Assembly (NCBI RefSeq): GCF_001660815.1
Contig: NZ_LYMI01000078.1
Span: forward strand, 62,001 to 126,000
Direction: 5' to 3'
Origin: Xanthomonas nasturtii
GTDB taxonomy: Bacteria > Pseudomonadota > Gammaproteobacteria > Xanthomonadales > Xanthomonadaceae
Length of the DNA stretch: 64,000 nt
The notes below the pieces were generated by a model. That model was not told the origin of the DNA and searched no databases. It saw nothing but the letters and a program-made list of their open reading frames with translations. The position numbers and the translations under genes are program-made. Below are positions 57,658 to 64,000 of this stretch, piece by piece (the stretch's first letter is position 1; every line of letters begins with the position of its first letter).

Positions 57658-57886
57658 GCCGCAAGCATAGCGAACGCCAGTGGCGGTGGCGCTGTGCACT
57701 GCAACGACAGACCGCTCGCCACTTGCCGAGAGCGGCGAACAAAATGGAGCGAGCCGTCGCCAGGCGGGTGTGGACGGCGCGCTCAGAAGCGGCGTGTACG
57801 AGTGATACGTGCCACCTCAAGCATCGGCCGCGCCCGCCTGACGTGAGCGCAGTCGCTTTGTTCACCGCTCTTGGCGCGACGCCCGC

Positions 57887-58387
57887 CTACTGATACGCCG
57901 GGCCGACCCAGGCAGTGCCTTCGCTGCGTTCGATCAAGGTCTTCCAGCGTTTGCGGATCACCTTGTCGCGTGTGCGGAAGGTCATGCGCAGCCCGGGCAG
58001 ACCGAGCGTGGCGCGTGTTTCGACCATCGCCGACTGCTCGTCTGCGGCAATGTCGATCTTGGTGATCGAATGCTTGTAGTCGATCAACTCTTCCGGATTG
58101 GCCACATGGCGCATCTGCCGCAGCACCTGCGCCCATTCGCCGTTGGACTTGCAATAGTTCTCGCGGGTGGTGGTCTGCCGCTGCTGATGCGAATCCATGC
58201 GGTACAGCACCACCATTTCGAAGTCGGGCGCGGTCATCGCGCAGAGCGCATCGCCATCCTGGCCCAGCATCGCCTTGTCGTGCGCGGCGTAGAAGTCGCG
58301 CACCTGCTTCTCGTCGAGCGCATTGCCACCGTAGTTATAGAAACCCGCAATGGCGGCCAACACCGCCAACAACACCAGCAAACGCAT
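57887..58387 (-). CDS. Hypothetical exported protein
   Basis: Protein of 166 residues starting MRLLVLLAVLAAIAGFYNYGG, an N-terminal membrane anchor or signal peptide. The rest has an NTF2-like arrangement: VRDFYAAHDKAMLGQDGDALCAMTAPDFEM, VVLYRMDSHQQ, and beta strands ending TAWVGPAYQ. Two Cys (in LCAM and NYCKSNG) could pair. No function is assigned. It lies downstream of the feo operon with a 59-base gap and might be co-transcribed. Confidence 0.75.
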   Translation of the reverse strand: MRLLVLLAVLAAIAGFYNYGGNALDEKQVRDFYAAHDKAMLGQDGDALCAMTAPDFEMVVLYRMDSHQQRQTTTRENYCKSNGEWAQVLRQMRHVANPEELIDYKHSITKIDIAADEQSAMVETRATLGLPGLRMTFRTRDKVIRKRWKTLIERSEGTAWVGPAYQ

Positions 58388-58446
58388 CACTGCCCCCTGT
58401 TTAGCCGCGTCCTGCGGCCGCGCAAGTGTAGCCGACGCTGCCGGGG

Positions 58447-58701
58447 TCAGTGGCGACGCGGCGGTGGCGGGCCGCAGCTGTCGCAACCGCCACACGCCGA
58501 TGCGTTTTGTGTCGCCGGTGGTGCCACGCGACGCCCCAGCGCCTGCATCCATGCAGGCCGCCCGGTGCGCAGCAGCGCAAGCGCAAGCGCACCGCGTAAG
58601 TGGCGCAGGCTGCCGGGGAATTGTTTCTTCATCACCACCCACAGGCTGACCAGCACCGCGATGGCGATCACCAGGTATTGCAGCGTGAGCGAAAGCGTCA
58701 C
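58447..58701 (-). CDS. Small Cys-rich membrane protein downstream of feoB
   Basis: Protein of 84 residues with one membrane helix (LQYLVIAIAVLVSLWVVM), a basic stretch, and a C-terminal CGGCDSCG motif followed by prolines. Such proteins commonly follow feoB in proteobacteria and may bind iron through the Cys cluster. GTG start at 58701, one base after the feoB stop. Confidence 0.82.
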   Translation of the reverse strand: MTLSLTLQYLVIAIAVLVSLWVVMKKQFPGSLRHLRGALALALLRTGRPAWMQALGRRVAPPATQNASACGGCDSCGPPPPRRH

Positions 58702-58702
58702 C

Positions 58703-60562
58703 TCAGCCGGCTCCCAGCAGCACGCCCACTTGGTAGGTCACCAGCGAGGCCAGGTAGGCCAGCGCGAACAGGTACACCGCGCTGATGGTCATCTGCTTCC
58801 ACGAGTTGGTTTCGCGCTTGATCGTGGCCAGCGTGGAGATGCACATCGGTGCGTAGATGTACCAGACCAGCAGCGACAACGCGGTGGCCAGCGACCAGCC
58901 ATCGCTGATCAGCGGCGACAACGCCTGCGCTGCCGCATCGTCGTCGGCAGCCGACAGCGCGTACACGGTTGCCAGCGAGGCCACCGCCACTTCGCGTGCG
59001 GCCAGGCCCGGAATCAGCGCGATGCAGATCTGCCAGTTGAAGCCCAGCGGCGCGAAGAATATCGCCAGCGCATGGCCGATGCGTCCGGCGAAGCTGTAGT
59101 CGATCGCCGGCAAGGTCGCATTGGCCGGCGCTTCGGGAAACGACAGCAGGAACCACAGCAGGATGGTCAGCGCCAGAATGATGCCGCCCACGCGCTTGAG
59201 GAAGATCACCGCACGCTCCCACAGGCCAAGCGCCAGGTCGCGCACCTGCGGCACGCGGTAGGACGGCAGCTCCAGCATCAGCGGATGCTCGCTCTTGTCG
59301 CGACGCCACTTCTTCATGGTCCACGACACCAGCAGCGCGCTGACGATGGCCGCGGCATACAGCGCGAACAGGATCAGCCCTTGCTGGTTGAAGATTCCCC
59401 ACACGGTCTTCTGCGGAATGAAGGCACCGATCAGCAGCGCATACACCGGCAGCCGCGCCGAACACGTCATCAGCGGCGCCACCATGATGGTGGCGAGCCG
59501 GTCGCGCGGGTCCTGGATGCTGCGCGTGGACATGATGCCCGGCACCGCACACGCGAAGCTCGACAGCAACGGAATGAACGAACGCCCCGACAAGCCGGCC
59601 GCGGCCATCATGCGATCCAGCAAAAATGCCGCGCGCGGCAGATACCCGGATTCTTCCAGCGCCAGGATGAAGGCGAACAGGATCAGGATCTGCGGCAGGA
59701 AGATGATCACCCCGCCCAGGCCGGCAATGATGCCGTCCTTGAGCAAGCTGTTGAGCGGTCCTTCCGGCAGCGTGGCACCCACCCACTCGCCCAGCATCGC
59801 GGTGCCGGCATCGATCAGGTCCATCACCGGCGTGGCCCAGGCATACACCGCCTGGAAGATCAAAAACATCACCACCGCCAGCGTGACCAGACCCCAGACC
59901 GGATGCAGCAGCCAGCGGTCCAGCGCATCGTCCACGCGCGAGGTACGCGTGGGCATGGTCACTGCCGCACTCAGGATCTGCCGCACCTGCGCGTGGTAGT
60001 TGCCGTCGGCCGGCGGGCTGGTGGCCGGCGCGGCCAGGCTGGCCGCCTGCGCATCCAGGCGTTCGACCAGGACCTTTGCACCGCCGCGCCGCACTGCCAC
60101 GGTTTCGACCACCGGCACGCCAAGCGCCTGCTCCAGCGCTGGCAGATCGATGACGATGCCGCGGCGTTGCGCGGCGTCCATCATGTTCAGTGCCACGATC
60201 ATCGGCCGGCCGAGCTCGCGCAACTCCAGCGCAAAGCGCAGGTGCAGGCGCAGATTGGTTGCGTCCATCACGTAGACCAGCACGTCCGGTGCCGGCTCGC
60301 CCGGGTAGAAGCCACGGCACAGGTCGCGGGTGATTGCCTCGTCCAGGCTGGCCGGTTGCAGGCTGTAGGCGCCGGGAAGATCGAGCACCGCAAAGTCGCG
60401 CCCGGATGGCGCACGAAAATGCCCTTCCTTCCGCTCGACGGTAACGCCGGTGTAGTTGGCCACCTTCTGGCGGCTGCCGGTCAGCTGGTTGAACAACGCG
60501 GTCTTGCCGCTGTTGGGATTGCCCACCAATGCCAGACGCAACGGCACGGCCGCCGCATTCAT
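58703..60562 (-). CDS. feoB: Ferrous iron transporter FeoB
   Basis: Inner-membrane Fe(II) transporter of 619 residues. The N-terminal G domain has GNPNSGKTALFNQL (G1), DLPGAYSL (G3) and NMMD (G4). The C-terminal half has the Gate regions and multiple membrane helices, with CAVPGIM and CSARLPVY Cys motifs. It is shorter than E. coli FeoB (773), typical of the compact form. The start overlaps the feoA stop by four bases. Confidence 0.96.
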   Translation of the reverse strand: MNAAAVPLRLALVGNPNSGKTALFNQLTGSRQKVANYTGVTVERKEGHFRAPSGRDFAVLDLPGAYSLQPASLDEAITRDLCRGFYPGEPAPDVLVYVMDATNLRLHLRFALELRELGRPMIVALNMMDAAQRRGIVIDLPALEQALGVPVVETVAVRRGGAKVLVERLDAQAASLAAPATSPPADGNYHAQVRQILSAAVTMPTRTSRVDDALDRWLLHPVWGLVTLAVVMFLIFQAVYAWATPVMDLIDAGTAMLGEWVGATLPEGPLNSLLKDGIIAGLGGVIIFLPQILILFAFILALEESGYLPRAAFLLDRMMAAAGLSGRSFIPLLSSFACAVPGIMSTRSIQDPRDRLATIMVAPLMTCSARLPVYALLIGAFIPQKTVWGIFNQQGLILFALYAAAIVSALLVSWTMKKWRRDKSEHPLMLELPSYRVPQVRDLALGLWERAVIFLKRVGGIILALTILLWFLLSFPEAPANATLPAIDYSFAGRIGHALAIFFAPLGFNWQICIALIPGLAAREVAVASLATVYALSAADDDAAAQALSPLISDGWSLATALSLLVWYIYAPMCISTLATIKRETNSWKQMTISAVYLFALAYLASLVTYQVGVLLGAG

Positions 60563-60792
60563 GCCGATGCTCCGTCTTGCCGCACCTGCACGCGCGCGGC
60601 CTCGCTACGGCGCAACGCAAACCGCGTGTAACCGACCTGCACCAGCAATGGCTCGCGACCGACCGGCCCGGTGGCCAGCACGGTGACTTCTTCGCCTGCG
60701 ACAAACCCCAACTCCCGCAGGCGCCGCGCGATCGTGTCGTTGGGGAGGCGATCCTCCACGGAGTCCACAATGGCGGCGCGATGCAAAGGCAT
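60559..60792 (-). CDS. feoA: Ferrous iron transport protein FeoA
   Basis: SH3-like accessory protein needed for FeoB-mediated iron uptake. ATG 60792 (MPLHRAAIVDSVEDRL) gives 77 residues, normal for FeoA. An in-frame ATG at 60849 would give 96 residues but would place the Fur-like site at 60825-60839 inside the gene. The stop overlaps feoB by four bases. Confidence 0.88.
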   Translation of the reverse strand: MPLHRAAIVDSVEDRLPNDTIARRLRELGFVAGEEVTVLATGPVGREPLLVQVGYTRFALRRSEAARVQVRQDGASA

Positions 60793-60824
60793 GTCGGACA
60801 GCGTCACAAAGACGGCCTGAGTGT

Positions 60825-60839
60825 TAGGAATGGTTCTCA
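60825..60839. promoter_or_regulatory. Possible Fur box upstream of feoA
   Basis: On the - strand TGAGAACCATTCCTA matches 9 of 14 informative positions of the 15-bp Fur consensus TGATAATNATTATCA. It lies 33 bases upstream of the chosen feoA ATG and between two divergent genes. Weak sequence match, strong context. Confidence 0.4.
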
Positions 60840-60923
60840 ATTCTAGCATCGACGCACCGCATCATGGCTCCGGCGACCCGGCCCGCTATCATGGTTCGCA
60901 TCCCATTCATGGACGTTGACGCA

Positions 60924-61721
60924 ATGCAGGACACCGGCTTGATCGTGGAGGACCAGGGAGCGGTCCGCACCGTGCGACTGCACCGCCCGGCGGTACACAA
61001 CGCGTTCGACGCGACCTTGATCGCCGCGCTTACCGACGCGTTGCGCCTGGCTGGGCAAGCGCCCCAGATCCGCGTGGTCGTGCTCACCGGTGCCGGCGCA
61101 GCCTTTTCTGCCGGCGCAGACCTGCACTGGATGCGCGGCATGGCAACCGCCAGCGAGGCCGAGAACGCTGCCGACGCACTGGCGCTGGCGCAGCTGATGC
61201 GCACCCTGGACGAACTGCCCAAACCGACCATTGCGCGCGTCAATGGCGCCGCGTTCGGTGGCGGGGTCGGTTTGGTGGCGTGTTGCGATATCGCCATCGG
61301 CTGCACCGAAGCGCGCTTCGGCCTGACCGAGAGCAAGCTGGGCCTGCTGCCGGCGGTCATTTCGCCGTATGTGGTTGCGGCGATCGGCGCGCGCCAGGCG
61401 CGGCGCTGGTTCGCCACCGCCGAAATCTTCGATGCCGGCACCGCGCAGTTGCTGGGGCTGCTGCATCAGTTGGTGGCCGCCGACCAGTTGGATACCGCCG
61501 TGGAGCGGCAGGTGCGTCTGCTGCTGGCTGCCGCCCCGCTGGCTGCCGCCAACGCCAAGTCGCTGGTGCGCTCGGTGCTGCCGGCAGCCGACCGCGATGC
61601 CATCGACGCCGCCAACGCCGCCTTGATCGCACGGTTGCGCGTGTCGCCCGAAGGCCAGGAAGGCCTGGGCGCGTTTCTCGACAAACGCAGCGCCGCCTGG
61701 GTGCCGGAGAGCATGGCATGA
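60924..61721 (+). CDS. Enoyl-CoA hydratase, methylglutaconyl-CoA hydratase-like
   Basis: Crotonase-fold enzyme of about 265 residues: HRPAVHNAFDATLI, oxyanion-hole GAAFSAGADLHWM, and NGAAFGGGVGLVACCDIAIG with the acidic FGLTESKLGLLPA. It is likely the methylglutaconyl-CoA hydratase (LiuC) step of leucine breakdown, because HMG-CoA lyase follows 46 bases later. The start is uncertain: ATGs at 60864, 60909 and 60924 are all in frame, and 60924 opens the recognisable domain. No clear ribosome-binding site. Confidence 0.82.
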   Translation: MQDTGLIVEDQGAVRTVRLHRPAVHNAFDATLIAALTDALRLAGQAPQIRVVVLTGAGAAFSAGADLHWMRGMATASEAENAADALALAQLMRTLDELPKPTIARVNGAAFGGGVGLVACCDIAIGCTEARFGLTESKLGLLPAVISPYVVAAIGARQARRWFATAEIFDAGTAQLLGLLHQLVAADQLDTAVERQVRLLLAAAPLAAANAKSLVRSVLPAADRDAIDAANAALIARLRVSPEGQEGLGAFLDKRSAAWVPESMA

Positions 61722-61767
61722 GCACCCTGGAGGTTGTCCGCACCGCTGCAGGCAGCGGGGCTCGGAC

Positions 61768-62664
61768 ATGAGCGACTTCGTGCGCATTGTCGAGGTCGGC
61801 CCGCGCGACGGGCTGCAGAACGAGGCGCAACCGATCGCCACCGCGGACAAGATCGCCTTGATCGATCAACTCTCGGCGACCGGCCTGCGCACCATCGAGG
61901 CGACCAGCTTCGTCAGCCCGCGCTGGGTGCCGCAGCTGGCCGACGCGTCCGAGGTCTTTGCCGGCATCGCGCAGGCGCCCGGCATCGCCTATCCGGTGCT
62001 GGTGCCGAATCTGCAGGGCTACGCGCGCGCGCGCGCCGCCGGCGCGCAGGAAGTGGCGGTGTTCACCGCGGCGTCGGAGGCGTTCAATCGCACCAACACC
62101 AACGCCGGCATCGACGAATCGATCGAGCGGTTTCGGCCGATCCTGCAGCAGGCCGCGCTGGATGGCGTGCGCGTGCGCGGCTACGTGTCCACCGTCCTCG
62201 GTTGCCCGTATCAGGGCGAGGTGCCAGTGGCCGATGTGGTGGATGTCGCACAGCGACTGTCTGCGCTGGGCTGCTATGAAATCTCGCTGGGCGACACCAT
62301 TGGTGTTGGCACGCCGGTCAAGGCGCGCCAGATGCTGGCCGCGGTGGCGCAAGAAGTGCCGATGCACGCACTGGCCGTGCATTTCCACGACACCTACGGG
62401 CAGGCGCTGGCCAATATCGCGGCGTGCCTGGAGCAAGGCGTGCGCGTGGTGGATGCGGCCGTGTCCGGTGCGGGCGGCTGCCCGTACGCCAAGGGCGCCA
62501 GCGGCAACGTGGCCAGCGAAGACGTGGTGTATCTGCTGCACGGGCTGGGCATGTCCACCGGCATCGAGTTGCCCGCCCTCGCCCGCACCGGGCGCTGGCT
62601 GGCGCAGCTGCTCGGTCGCGACACCGGCAGCAAGGTCGGCAAGGCGCTGGCGGCCGCCGGCTGA
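61768..62664 (+). CDS. Hydroxymethylglutaryl-CoA lyase
   Basis: Enzyme of 298 residues that splits HMG-CoA to acetyl-CoA and acetoacetate, the last step of leucine degradation. It is a TIM barrel with VEVGPRDGLQNE at the N terminus, HFHDTYGQAL (metal-binding HxH region) and the signature GAGGCPYAKGASGNVASED with its active Cys. Known as LiuE/MvaB in relatives. It is probably co-transcribed with the hydratase upstream. Confidence 0.95.
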   Translation: MSDFVRIVEVGPRDGLQNEAQPIATADKIALIDQLSATGLRTIEATSFVSPRWVPQLADASEVFAGIAQAPGIAYPVLVPNLQGYARARAAGAQEVAVFTAASEAFNRTNTNAGIDESIERFRPILQQAALDGVRVRGYVSTVLGCPYQGEVPVADVVDVAQRLSALGCYEISLGDTIGVGTPVKARQMLAAVAQEVPMHALAVHFHDTYGQALANIAACLEQGVRVVDAAVSGAGGCPYAKGASGNVASEDVVYLLHGLGMSTGIELPALARTGRWLAQLLGRDTGSKVGKALAAAG

Positions 62665-62801
62665 AGCATCACTGCCGCAGCAATCCTGCATCACCCACCA
62701 CCGCGATCACGCGGGGGCTTCGGCTAGAATTGCCGACCGCTTCGCCGATCGTTCGCTCGCCGGTCTGCACCGGCCTTCAGCGCTACTCAGGGAACCACCG
62801 T

Positions 62802-63572
62802 ATGCAGCCATCTTCTGTCCTTGCCATCGTCACCGGCGGCGTGTCCGGCCTCGGCCTGGCAGTGGCGCAGCGTCTTGTTGCCGACGGCGGCAAGGTCGCG
62901 CTGTTCGACGTCAATGCCGACAAGGCCGAGGCGGCGCTGGCGCTGCTCGGCGCCGGCAACGCACATTATTTCGCCACCGATGTCACCGACGAAGCCCAGG
63001 TTGTCGCCAATGTGGCGCAGGCTGCGCAGGCGCTGGGCGGGCTCAACCTGGTGGTCAATTGCGCCGGCATCCTGGGTGCTGGCCGCGTGCTCGGCAAGGA
63101 CGCGCCGATGCCGCTGGCAACCTTCCGCAACACCGTGCTGGTCAATCTGGTCGGCAGCTTCAATGTCGCCAAGGCCGCGGCCGATGTGATGCAACACAAT
63201 GCCGCCGGCGACGACGGCGAGCGCGGCGTGATCGTCAACACCGCCTCGGTGGCCGCGTTCGAGGGCCAGATCGGCCAGGCAGCCTACGCGGCCAGCAAGG
63301 GCGGCGTGGTCGGCATGACCTTGCCAATGGCACGCGAGCTGGCGCGCTTCGGCATACGCGTGATGACGATCGCACCGGGCGTGTTCTGGACCCCGATGGT
63401 CGACGGCATGCCCGAGGCCGTGCAGCAATCGCTGTCCGCCTCGATTCCGTTCCCCTCGCGCCTGGGCCAACCCGACGAGTACGCCGACACCGTCGCCTTC
63501 ATCCTGCGCAACCGCTACCTCAACGGCGAAACGATTCGCCTGGACGGTGGCGTGCGGTTGGCACCCAAGTAG
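62802..63572 (+). CDS. Short-chain dehydrogenase, 3-hydroxyacyl-CoA dehydrogenase type II-like
   Basis: NAD-dependent oxidoreductase of 256 residues: TGGVSGLGLAVAQRL (cofactor), NCAGILGAGRV, catalytic Ser in NTASVAAFEGQIGQ and YAASK, then PGVFWTPMV. It is closest in style to 3-hydroxyacyl-CoA/2-methyl-3-hydroxybutyryl-CoA dehydrogenases of branched-chain amino-acid breakdown, which fits the neighbours. ATG 62802 has GGGA upstream. Confidence 0.9.
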   Translation: MQPSSVLAIVTGGVSGLGLAVAQRLVADGGKVALFDVNADKAEAALALLGAGNAHYFATDVTDEAQVVANVAQAAQALGGLNLVVNCAGILGAGRVLGKDAPMPLATFRNTVLVNLVGSFNVAKAAADVMQHNAAGDDGERGVIVNTASVAAFEGQIGQAAYAASKGGVVGMTLPMARELARFGIRVMTIAPGVFWTPMVDGMPEAVQQSLSASIPFPSRLGQPDEYADTVAFILRNRYLNGETIRLDGGVRLAPK

Positions 63573-63574
63573 CG

Positions 63575-63672
63575 GGGAATGGGGGATCGGGAATGGGGAA
63601 TCGTAACGACGCCCTACTCTCAGTGCCCCGGCCCCGGCTTTTTCGATTCCCTATTCCCAACTCCCGATTCCC
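63575..63672. repeat. Inverted heptamer arrays in the yeiP leader
   Basis: The left arm 63575-63603 and right arm 63644-63672 are inverted 29-base copies (24 of 29 match) built from GGGAATC/G-type heptamers, with a 40-base centre. The right arm ends at the base before the yeiP ATG, so no Shine-Dalgarno is present. It is the same family as the arrays flanking the S23 gene. Confidence 0.85.
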
Positions 63673-64000
63673 ATGAAAGCTAACGACATCAAGAAAGGCA
63701 ACGTCGTCGAATACAACGGCGGCATTTACCAGATCCGCGACATCGAACGCAGCTCGCCGCAGGGCCGCGGCGGCAACGTGCGCTTCCGCTTCATCATGTA
63801 CAGCGTGCCGGGCGGAGTGAAAACCGACGCCAGCTTCGATGCCGACGACAACCTGCCGGAAGTGGAGCTGCTGCGTCGTCTGTCCACGTTTTCGTACAAG
63901 GACGGCGAGGCGTTCGTGTTCATGGACGACGAGGACTTCACCCCGTACACGCTGGACGCGGATGTGATCGGCACCGATGCCGGCTACATCACCGACGGGC
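63673..64000 (+). CDS. yeiP: Elongation factor P-like protein YeiP, partial
   Basis: The first 109 residues of a YeiP/EF-P-like protein, cut by the window edge with no stop codon. The start [35 protein letters not shown] and the following [21 protein letters not shown] and [12 protein letters not shown] follow the EfpL/YeiP family. EF-P relatives help ribosomes through difficult motifs. The ATG immediately follows a heptamer array and has no visible ribosome-binding site. Confidence 0.93.
   Translation, partial: MKANDIKKGNVVEYNGGIYQIRDIERSSPQGRGGNVRFRFIMYSVPGGVKTDASFDADDNLPEVELLRRLSTFSYKDGEAFVFMDDEDFTPYTLDADVIGTDAGYITDG

Noticed and set aside
58070-60631. Open frame of 853 codons opposite feoB
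   Set aside because: Antisense shadow, His/Gln/Arg-rich, with no domain; feoB is intact.

Overview
The window is a stretch of a Xanthomonas-type gammaproteobacterial chromosome. The main evidence is the rpf pathogenicity-regulation locus (rpfB, rpfF, rpfC, rpfH, rpfG, rpfE with acnA/rpfA, lysS, prfB, recJ, greA and carAB). GC is high and long shadow reading frames lie opposite most genes. rpfH between rpfG and rpfC points to an X. campestris-like lineage rather than one that has lost rpfH, but the species cannot be fixed from this sequence alone.

Region 1 (about 1-27.0 kb, + strand) is a chemotaxis island. It has six tandem methyl-accepting chemotaxis protein (MCP) genes, then ycgR (PilZ flagellar brake), cheW, a small secreted protein, a seventh MCP, and a cheR-cheD-cheB operon ending in a PAS-GAF-GGDEF-EAL protein. 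Ten upstream regions carry a sigma-28 (FliA)-like promoter with the same 27-bp geometry, so the island reads as one late flagellar regulon. cheA, cheY and flagellar structural genes are not in the window.

Region 2 (27.1-34.4 kb) holds an alpha/beta hydrolase, acnB, a VapBC-type toxin-antitoxin pair and acnA (known as rpfA in Xanthomonas). The toxin-antitoxin pair lies between the two divergently placed aconitase genes.

Region 3 (34.7-41.9 kb) is the diffusible signal factor (DSF) quorum-sensing core. rpfB and rpfF make and turn over the cis-2-unsaturated fatty-acid signal. The convergent rpfG-rpfH-rpfC operon encodes sensing (RpfC), a sensor-like membrane protein (RpfH) and the HD-GYP c-di-GMP phosphodiesterase output (RpfG). 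With the EAL protein and YcgR, the window encodes at least three c-di-GMP proteins.

Region 4 (42-55.4 kb, mostly - strand) is housekeeping: prfB (with its programmed +1 frameshift) and lysS, a DUF1176-like protein, then a compact dapB-carA-(S23-like)-carB-greA-rpfE-recJ string with 4-bp overlaps. A four-helix-bundle S23/IVP-family gene sits between carA and carB, flanked by 30-bp inverted arrays of GGGA-type heptamers. Related heptamer arrays occur upstream of dapB and as an inverted pair abutting the yeiP start codon. This is the least explained structure in the window.

Region 5 (55.7-64 kb) has a MOSC protein and a PLP aminotransferase, a feoA-feoB ferrous-iron uptake operon with a small Cys-rich membrane protein, leucine/acyl-CoA degradation genes (enoyl-CoA hydratase, HMG-CoA lyase, a short-chain dehydrogenase), and the start of yeiP (EF-P-like), cut by the window edge. 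No rRNA, tRNA, CRISPR array or complete insertion sequence was recognised.
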